Below are positions 12,013 through 23,774 of a stretch of 64,000 nt of DNA, in pieces; the first letter of the stretch is position 1; each line of letters starts with the position of its first letter. The position numbers and the translations under genes are program-made. This DNA comes from Solen grandis (Eukaryota > Mollusca > Bivalvia > Adapedonta > Solenidae). The stretch is taken from assembly GCA_021229015.1 (NCBI GenBank), contig CM037777.1:53265554-53329553 (forward strand), in the 5' to 3' direction. The notes under the pieces are model-generated. The model ran no database searches. It was not told where the DNA came from and saw only the letters and a list, made by a program, of their open reading frames with translations.

Positions 12013-12565
12013 CTAAAATGATAAAGAAATGGGATCAGGTCATAAGCTCTAGTAACATTAGTTTTCATTACTATATTGGCTCAGTAAGATACAGAAATTC
12101 TCTAAGGCATTCAAGAAAAAATAATAAAGAAAAACAAACAATTATGCTGTATCCAAAATTTGTAACATCTAGATTAAAATTTAAGGGTTTTTAAAACAAC
12201 AAGTTATTGTAAAACATGTATACAAATATAGATGGTCTATGTTTGTGGTAATTTTCTCTGGCAACAAAGACAAGTGTAGCCTGCCTTTTAATGCTATACC
12301 TAGCTATTAGAAATGCAATAATTACAACCGCTGGCTTCAGAAAGAACGTGGTATAAGTACTGTGCTCCATATATCGAAAAACAGAACGTAAGTTGCATTA
12401 GAAAACATCACAGTGGCACATGTGCAATATGAATTTCAAAGGATGAATCCAGGAATCAAAAACAGCAATCATATGAACAAGTCCAAATATTATATATCTG
12501 TTTTATGTCATAAAACCGGAAACAAGTTCAGCTGTATAAAATTGTAAAATTAAATGCCTTAAAAC
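12013..12565. other. No gene seen
   Basis: AT-rich sequence up to the assembly gap. Nothing recognised. Confidence 0.6.
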
Positions 12566-12665
12566 NNNNNNNNNNNNNNNNNNNNNNNNNNNNNNNNNNN
12601 NNNNNNNNNNNNNNNNNNNNNNNNNNNNNNNNNNNNNNNNNNNNNNNNNNNNNNNNNNNNNNNNN
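12566..12665. other. Assembly gap (100 N)
   Basis: Exactly 100 N, the conventional placeholder for a gap of unknown size. The right inverted-repeat arm begins with the very first base after it. Confidence 0.99.
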
Positions 12666-13406
12666 AAACTAGGAAATAAACACCTTCAGTCGTTGCAATG
12701 CATTATCATTAAAAGTTAAAATCAATTATCGTAACCACTTGAAGATGCCAATTTTGTTCATTCTCCTGTGGTTTTAATGGTGAAATCTCAGACTTGTTTG
12801 TTATAAAACAGATCAACATTAAAAGAGATAATTTCAGAATACCGCATCAAGTTGGGAAAATGATAATTGTTTATTCACGTAACTTACTTGTTTCTAATAT
12901 TTAAGGCATTATTGCTGAAATCATCCCATATCTCTTGTGGTCGTGATTAAATAAAAATATTTTCTTCTCACTTGATTGACTGGTATTTATTTTGAATCTG
13001 TTAACGAAATTCAGGTTTATTTTGGTATGTTTATGTTGCAATTAAGTTTTGGTTTCAATTGAATGAAAAGCAGTGGGAGGGGATCATTTGTGTATTGTAT
13101 TAGAAATGTGTCCTTGGTGTCTTTTTTTCACTTTGAATTATAGGATTTGTAATCAGTGAATTTCTCGAGATTGAAATTAACTAGATGAGGTGCAAGAATG
13201 ATAGTGAAAATTACTACAGATATTGAAGCAATCAAACTTCAGATCTGCAGTGGTCCCATTTATGACCTACCCAGATCTAACATTAGTTATAGACTTAGGA
13301 TCCTATATAAGATTTTACTACAGGTCTTTCATTGTTATACCCCTTGCTTCACAGAAGTAGGGGCTATATTATATATATGGAATCACGCTCGCCGCATCTT
13401 GTTTTG

Positions 13407-14290
13407 TCAGGTCCCGTCCCATTACCTCAGGTCCCATAATGTATGTCACTTCCTGTATTATCAGGTCCCGTCATGTATGTCACTTCCTGTATTATCAGGT
13501 CCCATCATGTATGTCACTTCTTGTATTATCAGGTCCCGTCATGTATGTCACTTCCGGTACTATCAGGTCCCGTCATGTATGTCACTTCCTGTATTATCAG
13601 GTCCCGTCATGTATGTCACTTCCTGTATTATCAGGTCCCGTCATGTATGTCACTTCCTGTATTATCAGGTCCCGTCATGTATGTCACTTCCTGTATTATC
13701 AGGTCCCGTCATGTATGTCACTTCATGTACCTCAGGTCCCATAATGTATGTCACTTCCTGTATTATCAGGTCCCGTCATGTATGTCACTTCCTGTATTAT
13801 CAGGTCCCATCATGTATGTCACTTCTTGTATTATCAGGTCCCGTCATATATGTCACTTCCGGTATTATCAGGTCCCGTCATGTATGTCACTTCCTGTATT
13901 ATCAGGTCCCGTCATGTATGTCACTTCCTGTATTATCAGGTCCCGTCATGTATGTCACTTCCTGTATTATCAGGTCCCGTCATGTATGTCACTTCCTGTA
14001 TTATCAGGTCCCGTCATGTATGTCACTTCCTGCATTATCAGGTCCCGTCATGTATGTCACTTCCTGCATTATTAGGTCTCGTCATGTATGTCACTTCCTG
14101 CATTATTAGGTCTCGTCATGTATGTCACTTCCTGCATTATCAGGTCCCGTCATGTATGTCACTTCCTGCATTATTAGGTCTCGTCATGTATGTCACTTCC
14201 TGCATTATCAGGTCCCGTCATGTATGTCACTTCCTGTATTATCAGGTCCCATCATGTATGTCACTTCCTGTATTATCAGGTCCTGTCCTA
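13407..14290 (+). repeat. 34-bp minisatellite, long allele (about 25 copies)
   Basis: Near-perfect tandem copies of a 34-bp unit (aggtcccgtcatgtatgtca followed by cttcctgtattatc). The period is exact: units start for example at 13441 and 13475. Variants are 'gcatta', 'ttaggtctc' and 'cccatc'. The unit has no stop codon in any of the three forward frames and 34 is not a multiple of 3, so long open frames arise in all of them (up to 303 codons at 13198-14109). These are artefacts of the repeat. Each unit contains CACTTCCTG, the reverse of a canonical ETS-type CAGGAAGTG site. Confidence 0.97.
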
Positions 14291-14370
14291 CATACACATA
14301 ACATGAAGACAGGATGGGATGCGGGGGTATCAGTCACATTCAGGGGTAGTTCTTGTGTCAGATATCTCAC
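14285..14370 (+). repeat. Dispersed repeat flanking the 34-bp array
   Basis: Reads 'ctacatacacataacatgaa', 'gacaggatgggatgcggggg', 'tatcagtcacattcaggggt' and 'agttcttgtgtcag'. It is the counterpart of 2796-2870 and related to 8965-9110 and 9665-9815. A matching piece lies on the other side of the array near 13330-13400 (cttcacagaagtaggggct), so the array appears to sit inside this element. Confidence 0.6.
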
Positions 14371-14742
14371 TTAAACTGCCAGTTTTACATAGATAAAGAA
14401 CAAAAAGTGTAACTAAAGAAGAAAAAGTGCAGTCAAGTGTAATCCGTAATGTTAAAGATGCTAAAAGTAATTTCAAAAGGAGGTGGGCATTTTTTTTTAC
14501 TCCCTTATAACATGATATAACTAACATGTTCAAGGTCAGTCTCAATGTCTTCCTGCATACCAGCATCAGGAAGTGGTGGCTGAGTGGTTAGTGCATCAGC
14601 TGACAGTGATCCCAAACTGCAGCCTATAGAATTCAATAAACCTAGAACTGATTTAGCACCTTTTCTTAATTGGGGCTTAGCATAGAATGTCTGGATTGTG
14701 ATTGGCCAGAAAATAACCACAGTGAGGGAGCACTGTGTCTCT

Positions 14743-14959
14743 GTGTCTCTTTGAGGCGCTGTGGTTCAGTGGTAATGTATCTGATTACGGATCTGAAGGT
14801 TGTGGGTTCGAACCTTGTTTGAGGCAAGAATTATTCATGACCTTCCCAGGCCCAAAGTACTGGTCCAACCCAGGAACCGTCGAGAGGGATTAGTATGAGT
14901 TGTAAGAACTTGTTTCTCAATCGACGTAAAATAAATAATTTTAAACTAAACTTAACTAA
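14743..14959 (+). mobile_element. tRNA-Arg-derived SINE
   Basis: The head at 14755-14830 resembles tRNA-Arg(ACG): box A TGGTTCAGTGGTA at 14762-14774, an anticodon-arm-like TCTGATTACGGATCTGAAGG, and box B GGTTCGAACC at 14805-14814. The body contains 'gaggcaagaattattcatga' and 'gtactggtccaacccaggaa'. It ends in the shared tail AACTTGTTTCTCAATCGACG plus 'taaaataaataattttaaac'. A perfect 13-bp duplication GCACTGTGTCTCT flanks it at 14730-14742 and 14960-14972. Diverged relatives are at 20886-21045 and 48711-48910. Not expected to be a functional tRNA. Confidence 0.9.
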
Positions 14960-16344
14960 GCACTGTGTCTCTCAAGAAGATAATGTCACCAGATGATGAA
15001 ATGGTCAGCCTAAAAACTCATCACCTAATGAAGTAGTAAGAATTAAGAACCTTTATGAGCTTGTTAGAGAGTGATTGTTTTAAGGGTGGAGGTTTTGTGA
15101 ATGAAACTTGAGTATGTGAATTGGAGAGCATGACCCATGTGTAAGGGGGGTTCTCTCCCTTGGGAGTTATTTATAGATGTTTCACTGACTGGCAACTTCT
15201 GATCAAGTGTTAGTCGTCAGTTGAGTGACGTTCCAAGTTAGACTCTGTATAGTTAAGCCTGGAGACATATGTCAAAATTGCGGAGTTGATACATGGTGTT
15301 AAAAACATACAGCTTTTGCCTTGATGGAGAAAAGAAAAAGTTGCTCTAGTTAATGTCCCAGAGGATCGCTTGTTCCTGTTTCACTACAGTAATTTGATTT
15401 TTACAGAGATTCTGAGGCAAAATTGGATACGTCAGCAAGAGGAACGGCTAAAGCGGTGGCTCAAAATAACCTGAAGTAGAGACAACACCCCACAGTATTT
15501 CTCTAATCAAATAATGCCATATGGCAGTGATATTACATCGGAAGAACTAGGCGCATTTATTGCAAAGAAAAGGGTATTTACAATTATCGTTGAAGACCGT
15601 TGAACAGTTAAGGTTAAGTTGGTTTTAAGTATTTTCTATACTCAGTTTATTGCCTGTTATATATTCCTTTTGGTTCCTCTTCATTCCCATTTTAGTTTAT
15701 TGCCCGTTATATATTCATTTTGGTTCCTTTTCATTCCAATTTCACAGTTTTAAAGTGCAGCTTCATTATAACACTATATATAGGGTCTAAGTCTGATTGC
15801 TGTGTTAAAATGGATCTCCATTCTCCCTTTTCATAATGAACAGGTATTTGTTCTTGTGGGACAAGTATAGATTATCAACAAAATAACATTGGGGGGAATA
15901 ACAGAATATTGTGGGTAGGTGTGAAATGTGATAAATTGTGCCACAAGATTGACAACCTGACAACATCATGAATAGAGTGAAAATACAAGCCAAGTGTTCT
16001 TAAATAACAACTTCGAGTTCTTCGGACTGCGTTATATTGGCGTTATACTTGAACACGTTATAACAGATCTACACTGCATGTAGCAAGCAAGATTTGAATG
16101 TTTGACCATCTTTATTGATATTCACTGATTTTTTGTCCGGTATTATGTGATTACGAGCCTTATGAGCGACTGACTGGTCGATATTTCCAATAACATTGCC
16201 CAACTTACTGCAGCCTCCTGATGAGCATGCATGATAATATGCATGTCTTTCTGCATGCAGAATTGCATACACTCATTACAATGGATACATACAAATGCAG
16301 ATATACAGGAGCTCAATGTGTCCTGGTTCTGTTAACTTTTCCCC

Positions 16345-16485
16345 TTGTTTTACTTGATGAGCTTATGTGGTTCAATTGTTGAAGCAATCGTTGGAGTTTG
16401 ATCCCAGGCCACAACAAACTCTTTCTTCCGGTTTCTATGGCTTTAGATGGTGGTTTAGGTGGAGTTGTTGAATGTGGTATGATTC
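16345..16485 (+). mobile_element. Possible tRNA-like SINE remnant (right-arm copy)
   Basis: Contains TGGTTCAATTG at 16369 and a box-B-like GTTTGATCCC near 16397, then 'ctttcttccggtttctatgg' and 'tttagatggtggtttaggtg'. It is the mirror of 700-840. The spacing of the boxes is short and no duplication is seen. Confidence 0.3.
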
Positions 16486-16544
16486 TGTAAGCTGACAAGT
16501 CTCTACATGACAGGTATATACCTTGAGGAAACAATACTCAGTTA

Positions 16545-16880
16545 TCATACTCAGTTTATCATATTCTGTTATCATACTCAATTCATTATATCCATTTATC
16601 ATACTCAGTTTATCATATTATGTTATCATACTCAATTCATTATATCATTTATCATACTCAGTTTATCATATTCTGTTATCATACTCAATTCATTATATTC
16701 ATTTATCATACTCAGTTTATCATATTATGTTATCATACTCAATTCATTATATGCATTTATCATACTCAGTTTATCATATTCTGTTATCATACTCAATTCA
16801 TTATATGCATTTATCATACTCAGTTTATCATATTATGTTATCATACTCAATTCATTATATCCATTTATCATACTCAGTTA
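16545..16880 (+). repeat. 54-bp tandem array with 108-bp higher-order period
   Basis: About six copies of a 54-bp unit (tcatactcagtttatcatat, then tctgttatcatactcaattc, then attatatccattta). The third part alternates 'tctg'/'tatg' between neighbours, giving a 108-bp super-period. The open frames here (16507-16897) are rich in I, S, Y and L and are repeat artefacts. The left arm has only traces of this array near 480-600. Confidence 0.9.
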
Positions 16881-17749
16881 CAGATGAATGTTTCTGATCA
16901 ATTATTTTCCCTTTTTATTATGACTCAGTTTATCAATCTTAGTTTATCCAGACACAATCAATTTATTCTTTTCATGCTAGTTTTGAATTGTTATCATGTA
17001 TATTCTGTAATGCATTTACAACCAGTTATACTCAATGCTGTTATATACCAAACATATTGCATTTTTTCATTTTCAATACTCAATTCAATTATATCATTTA
17101 ATTAGTTGTTATCTAGTTAGCCTGATAATCATATCATTAGTACAATTTATATTAAGATGAAAGAAGATAAATGAATGATTACATTATTTATTCTGTGATT
17201 TCTAAATACAACCCCTCAGAACAAACACACTCGCCAACTGCACAATCAGTTTCTAGGACTGTAAATTTGAGACTGTGTAGGGAGAAGCGATTAGTCTATG
17301 ATAACTGTAATTAAGAGAGGACTATTTACAAGGGAGCAGTAATTTGTTGCAGAGAGTTGTGTGCCAGTCAAATAAAGGACAAGACCTCTTTGCAGCTATA
17401 GCAGAGGAAAATGGTACTCAGTGTGTCTTGAACATGTCATAAAGTCATAAACATGATGTCGTTATTATATAACATTGATAAAGGATGGTTATAGAAAATG
17501 CCCTAGTTTTTAATCCGCTTACTATTCAAGTCTCATTGGATTGTATTTAATTAGATTTTCTTAATTTTAACTATGTTAGTGTATGCTAAATTAATTTGAC
17601 TGTAATATTTCTCTTTATGATGTCACACAATATAAAGATTTAAAAGGAATTAAAGAATGAATGAATAAATGAAAAAAGTGATCAATATGAATGAAACTTT
17701 GTATGATTAATTAAATGTATGAGAGAACCAGGTGTGAAGTACCATGAAG

Positions 17750-18295
17750 TACATTGTAGATAGAAATATGCCAAATATGGTTAGGAATAAAAAATAATAA
17801 CTCAGCAATATGCCAAATATGGAAGGGAGGGGGGATTAAGAAAAAAAACTTTCCAAAATATGCCAAATATGGTGAGGAATAAAAAAAATAACTCAGCAAT
17901 ATGCCAAATAGGTAAGGAAGTGGGAATAAAGAAAAAAACTTTCCAAAAATAATGCCAAATTAATGGTGAGGAATAAAAAAACTTTCTGAAATATACCAAA
18001 TATTGTGAGGAAAAAGTATAAAGCATTTCTGAAATAATACCAAATATTGTGAGGAAAAATAAAAGCTTTCTGAAATATACCAAATATGGTAAGGAAAAAT
18101 AAAAGCTTTCTGAAATATACCAAATATGGTAGGGAAAAATAAAAGCTTTCTGAAATATACCAAATATGGTAGGGAAAAATAAAAGCTTTCTGAAATATAC
18201 CAAATATTCTGATGAAAAATAAAAGCTTTCTGAAATATACCAAATATTCTGATGAAAAATAAAAGCTTTCTGAAATATGCTAAATTGGTGAGGAA
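17750..18295 (-). repeat. 40-bp tandem array
   Basis: A clean 40-bp period over about 18040-18285 (tctgaaatataccaaatatg, then gtaaggaaaaataaaagctt; units at 18061 and 18101). A more diverged part at 17750-18040 contains 'actcagcaatatgccaaata'. Minus-strand open frames of up to 212 codons are F/Y/I-rich repeat translations, not genes. Confidence 0.9.
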
Positions 18296-19099
18296 AAGGA
18301 ACACGCCAAAATAAAAATGTTGCAGGCAAAACAGCAAACAAAAATATATTAAATATGCTAATAAAGTAGCAGGTAGAAGTTTGACAAATACAGTAAAGAC
18401 AAACAGTGCCATTCAACAGTTTTAAGACAAACAGTGCCATTCAACAGTTTAAAGTATGCCTAAGACAAGCAATGAAGTACCAGTTTTACAGGATCTGTGT
18501 ATCACTGATGTGGATCTATGTATCATTGATGTTTTATGGCAAGCAGGGAAAACAGATAAAGATTTATGAGGACAGGGTAGATATCAGGACCTGGTATTGA
18601 TACTGTCTTGTCATTGGTGTATTGTTGAAGTATGAAGGCCATTACTGCAGCTCCACTGTGGCTTATTGTGCCGGTGTCACTGTGCTTGATGGTGGCTGTA
18701 GTAACCACCAAAGTGCTGACTTTCATGTCACCACTGGGAGATGTCACATCACAACTTTGAACAAAGTTGACCATGTTCCTGGAAATGGTTTGGCAATGTT
18801 TATGAGTCAGCTGGGTATAGGTATAGAGGGGGTATAGGGTATGATGTTGTTATGGTCAACAGAAGGAGGCAGTATCTCTAACGTTGAGGTGGTGAAGGAA
18901 AGGGTTTAATTGCTTGGGTTTGAGTCTTAGTCAGAAACTTGCTAAGGGTTTCAAAACTGTCAGTATTACAAAAGGCTCTATCAATAATATTATATATATT
19001 GTGTGTAACCCCCTTTTTACACCAAACTTATTATTATTATGTTCATATACGCTGCTCTAATGCAATGCATATATATATTTATTTTTTTTTTCCTAATGA
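18296..19099. other. No gene seen
   Basis: Contains a direct duplication of 'agacaaacagtgccattcaa' at 18390-18450. The rest is unremarkable and open frames are short. Confidence 0.55.
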
Positions 19100-19410
19100 T
19101 ACTCGCGCATTTGAAGCACTCCCACTTAAAATTGTATTCACATGTTACATCAGTCATTACATATCCTTTATAATACTTGCTCGCAAATATGAAACCCTCC
19201 CCCAACCATTAACCCTTACTTTATCTGTTATATTATTTCAAATAATTGATATTTTACTATTCTTTAGTATAATGTATATGTATTGTTAATTTACTCAGAC
19301 CGGAACTGACCGGAAACAATATTTCATATCTTATAAAACTGTTTGTAAATAACCCCATATTGTATCACTGATACCTGAGTGAATAAAAGTTATGTTCTGT
19401 TCTGTTCAAT
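19100..19410 (+). mobile_element. Probable LINE 3' end with TTCTG-type tail
   Basis: The segment ends in a polyadenylation-type AATAAAA followed directly by 'gttatgttctgttctgttc'. This combination is typical of non-LTR retrotransposon 3' termini in invertebrates. Upstream sequence is too decayed to show a reverse transcriptase. The 5' boundary is a guess. Confidence 0.4.
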
Positions 19411-20269
19411 AATTAACATGTGAGGAACAATGTGGTAGACCAGACATTGGGGTAAATTGTAAAACAAACAATTTATTCAATTTTGACATGCTTATGTTTT
19501 AATAGAACTTTTATTGTTAACTTGTGCAAGATGATAAACACTTCCTTTGATCTTCTGAACTACAAAGAGTCAGTAATGAGAACAAAGTCTATATCTGTTC
19601 TATATGGTATTTCATATGCGAAGAAATTTTGTAAAATTCTACCAAAAGAAAAAAAGCATTTGGTTGTCTAAGAGAAAAAATGACTCAACAGATATGCAGA
19701 AGAAAGATAACATTTACTGTAAATGATGAATTCTGTTTCAAGTTTGGAGACAGAAGCTTTGTCTAATGCCATACTCTGGGTCCTAGCACTACCTACAATG
19801 TTTGTATACTAGATGCATTCGTAACTGGAAATATCTGTGGATTAAGAAAAAAGTTTCCTCCAAGACGGGGCTTTGTGGCCTCAGGCTTTCAATTTATGGT
19901 ATAAAATTGTTGTTTTTAACTGTAAGTACCTATACATCTTTATTGATGTTGGCAGTTTGACAGATAGGGAACTGATCATAGATGCTTATTGAAAGTTTTC
20001 CTTACTAATGGAGTTCTATGGCAGCTCCAGAGTCACAGGTTCTGTCGGGTTTGAACTGCAGGAAGGAAGATTGATGACTGTGCATTACAGCCTCAGACAG
20101 TAAATTGAACAATAAAGGTACAAGGGTATGAATTTTAGCAAATAATCCTTTGATTTATAGCTTTGTTAATAAATTTATTCCAATTTTTTTCACCGAAACT
20201 TTTTTTCTTCTTCTTTTACAGATACTATAAGAAAGTAAAGCATGTTCAGGGGTCACATTATATTGCACT
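19411..20269. other. No gene seen
   Basis: AT-rich sequence with no recognised gene or repeat. Confidence 0.55.
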
Positions 20270-21105
20270 CGGCTTGGGTCAATGGTTAACAGTGAAATAG
20301 CTTGGTTTTGTGGTTAACAGTTTAATATTTTAGGTCCAAGGTTAACAGTTTATTGGCTTGGGTTCATGGTTAACAGTTTAATATTTTAGGTCCAAGGTTA
20401 ACAGTTCAATGGCTTGGTTTCATGGTTAAAAGTTTAGTGTTTTAGGTCCATGGTTAACAGTTTAATGGCTTGGGTCCATGATTAACAGTTTAATGGCTTG
20501 TATCCATGGTTAACAGTTCAAAGACTTGGGTTCATGGTTAACATGGTAATGTTTTTAGGTCCATGATTAACAGTTTAATGGTTTGGTTTCATGATAAACA
20601 GATTAATAGATTGTGTCCATGGTTAACATTTAATATTTTAGGTCCATGGGGTTAACAGTTTAATGGCTTGGGTTCATGGTTAACAGTTTCAACACTTAGG
20701 TCCATGATTAACAGTTTAATGGCTTTGGGTCTATGGTCATTAGTTCGATGACTTGGGTCCATCAGGTCAACTAATTATGTATCTATGTCAGTGATAAACA
20801 GTTTAATGACTTGAGTCCAGGGTTTAAGGTTTAATATCTTGGGCCATGATTAAAAATTGATGACATGGGTCCAGTGTTGATAAGAAGGATGCCATGGTCC
20901 AGTGGTTACATACCCAACTGCTGATCTAAGGGTTGTTGGTACAAACCCTGTGGCAAAGATTGTTCATGCATATTCCCAGGTGCAAAGTACTTGTTCAACC
21001 CAGGAACCTTTCAGAGGGATTAGTATAAGTTATCATAAATTAATTGAGTCCATGGTTAACAAATTAATGACTTGGGCCCATGGTTATCACAGTATAATGA
21101 AGTGT
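20270..21105 (+). repeat. Degenerate ~28-bp minisatellite, split by a SINE
   Basis: About 20 imperfect copies of 'ggttaacagtttaatggctt' plus 'gggtccat' run from 20270 to about 20880 and resume at 21045-21105 (gagtccatggttaacaaatt). The interruption is the tRNA-like SINE at 20886-21045. Confidence 0.85.
20886..21045 (+). mobile_element. tRNA-derived SINE inside the 28-bp array
   Basis: Diverged relative of the SINE at 14743-14959: box A-like TGGTCCAGTGGTTA, then 'caaagtacttgttcaaccca' and 'ggaacctttcagagggatta'. The shared AACTTGTTTC tail is truncated or lost, and no clean target duplication is apparent. Confidence 0.75.
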
Positions 21106-23569
21106 TTAGTCTTTGGTCTTCTTTGTACTTACTTACTTCAGTAGAAAATTTGATGTTACATTGCTATAATGTGTTCCAGTTCAAATAAGGAAGATGAATT
21201 ACATTGTGTCATAGTTACATACAAAAGTTAGTCTGGTATATCATTATAGAGAGAGAAATCGGTCTCAAGTTGACCTCAGCAGAGCTTGTGGGGCCATTAC
21301 ACCCAACCATTTATCATTTATCCTAATGGTACTCAAAAGCAATATTTCTGAGTGGCCAGAGAGATATAGGAGTTATCACACAAACCAGTTATTACAAGAT
21401 TAAGTTTGCGCTACATACGTAGCTGTTGGATCATAATTATTTCATTCCCTGGCCTGACATTAAATGACAGAATAATCAGTCAAATGTTTCCACTTGTGTT
21501 TAAAACACTCAACATTACAAAAACTGTTATTACAAGATTGCATATTTCTCAATAATTAGTTTGAGGTGCCCGTTAACTTTTGCATCTATGATGAAGATTT
21601 GTCAAAAATTGCTAACTAAGTGTTCTTTTTAGCTACGAGGGTTACGAAAAGTGTGAACTCATTAAAATAGAACCCATGTTTTTCTTCCTCCTTGTCAGAG
21701 AGATCACAGTCATCTAAGAACTCCGTGTTGAGTCACTCTTCAAGTTAAATCTAAATGAGAGTTCTAGAAAATTGACTCAGAGATTGGCATGAGTTAAAAA
21801 AAAATAATTGAAAAAAAAAAAGGATAATTCATCATGTCCCATTTAGAGTTAAGGTTTTAATGTTTAATTATTTTAATGTAAAACATTTAAGACATAGATG
21901 TCGTTCAAGGGGCATTGCTTTTAATATGACCTATAAGATGGCTTGATCCTATGTCCTGGATCAGCCAGGTACCAGAGGTCGTTTTAGAGGTCGGCCTTGT
22001 GCTGGGTACCAGAGGTTGGCTCATCCCAGCATGAAACCGTTGAAATATTGTGGGAGAGCATGGTTATGGAAACAGCCTGAAAGTCTGTAACATATTACTG
22101 TCTGGTATTTCAAGAGAATAAAATCAAAGTGGCTCAACCTTTGGCAGCAACTAGATGATTTTCTATTGTTAAAAAGTATTTTTGTCTAACCGTTAAAACG
22201 CAAAGCTTGCTCAAGAAAGAACAATCCAAACTCCAGACAATGTAGACAACAAAAATGAGCTACAGGTGCAGGCTTCTTTCATATACATGGTTCGGAAACA
22301 GTCAGTATAGACATTTTTTCCTTAGTAATTGCTCTGCCAATTGGGAAGATGGAAAATAATTTGTCATATAAGAAATTAGACAGATTTGCATGCTGTTAAA
22401 TGTTTCGTAAAGAGAGTCTACAACAAATCATGACAACCCAGACGCAACTGCTGACAACAGACCTGAGACAATTGATCACGTAGCAGACACTGCTGATTAA
22501 GATGGAGGTAGAAGGAATTGTTAGCAATATAAATCTTGCCTCTCCCAAAGGTATATTGGGTTGCAAGTCATTGCAATAACCCTAATCAGTAAAACCTTTG
22601 ACCCAGATATGTACAGTTACGTTTGGATTTGCAAGCTTCTGATGGGACTCTGATAATCCTGCTATCTGGACAATTTAAATTGATTGGTTGCTGTGTTTGT
22701 CTCGCCAAAGTTCTAAGCAAATAGACAACCATCTGGGGCATGCACATTTTCTGCAGTATTACCTGTGTGTAGATAATGCATTATTGATGGCCAGGTAACC
22801 TGATCATGCTGAAGTACAAATTTAAAACTGATAATCGTTAGGAGAGCACCTTGATTGATAGGGTGTCACTCCAGCTTGTGTCAAAGAATGATCTACATAA
22901 TGATGGGATGAAAGGATGGGACAGGTGTGTGTCTCCTCTTGATCAAACACTCTCCGCATAGAGAGGGGTGTTTTCGGGGGATGTTGGATGCATGCCTCCT
23001 TTGTGGTAGATGAATACAAGTGCTTAATTTCTTTTGTATCAACTTCTTTCAGCCAATGAAAATTGACTGCTCTAGGAGATTTCTTGCTTGGACTAGTTCT
23101 TTGGGCCTAGGAACGACAAGCAAGATATCCAGTTGAACCCCTGCAATTTTCAGATTGTTCATGAGTGTATACTACTAATAGACTCTAGAGTAACTGTCGT
23201 TTGGGAGGCATGGTTCTTGGTATATGAGAATAATTCCTGGTTTTCTCAGCTAATGGTGGCAGGATGAAATGTGGATGTTTTCAATTGCCATTGTTGTATA
23301 TAGAACTTTATCTATCTCAAATAGAGGAAATCTCAAATGACAGGTCAGTCTGTCCATCATTTAGATAAAAATAATGAATTATAGTGTTTAATTTTTCCCA
23401 GTATTTAAAGTATTAAGCCTGAGTTTGTCAGTATCATTTGAATTACACTCATTTGGGAATCCATGTTAACTATGACAATCCATAAATGCTGTTCCATTAT
23501 CTATAACATATTACCATTAAAATAATTAAACTAAGCCATCATTCCCTTTGATCCTACTGTTTATACAGC
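21106..23569. other. No gene seen
   Basis: About 2.5 kb of mostly unique-looking sequence. A short duplicated 'gggtaccagaggt' / 'aggtaccagaggtcg' pair lies at 21968-22015. No exon-like open frame with matching splice sites was found. Confidence 0.55.
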
Positions 23570-23774
23570 TTAACCCTTTCCCTCATATAGACTCATTTTG
23601 ACGCCCTCAATAGGTACCACATAAAGCCTGATCTGCAGAAAACCACAGTTAAACCTTACCAAATTTAATTACAAAATCCTCATTTCCAGACCACTGAGTT
23701 ACTCGCAGGCTGATCTAGTTTTATGCTGTTTGCATAGGTCTTTTCATGGTTTCCTCTATGAGGGAAAGGGTTAT
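23570..23774 (-). mobile_element. piggyBac-like MITE, copy 3 (hairpin arm deleted)
   Basis: Reversed copy, about 205 bp. Left TTAACCCTTTCCCTCATA is intact; the right end is GAGGGAAAGGGTTAT, with the TTAA mutated. Roughly 36 bp covering one arm of the internal hairpin is missing: the sequence jumps from 'ccagaccactgag' to 'ttactcgcaggctgatc'. Confidence 0.9.

Larger units (their letters stand above)
12666..17636. repeat. Right arm of the giant inverted repeat
   Basis: Reverse-complement copy of 1-4133. It is about 840 bp longer, mainly because the 34-bp array is larger here and because a 54-bp array at 16545-16880 has no equally long counterpart on the left. Sequence quality looks better than in the left arm. 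It starts flush with the N gap. Beyond 17636 the left partner would lie outside the window. Confidence 0.95.

Noticed and set aside
13198..14109. 303-codon plus-strand open frame
   Set aside because: It is almost entirely translation of the 34-bp minisatellite, and equivalent frames are open in the other two phases.
14755..14830. Functional tRNA-Arg gene
   Set aside because: Boxes are good but the acceptor and anticodon stems are imperfect. The segment continues into a SINE body with a target duplication, so it is a SINE head.
17802..18440. 212-codon minus-strand open frame
   Set aside because: Most of it is the 40-bp array read as F/Y/I-rich peptide; other phases are open as well.
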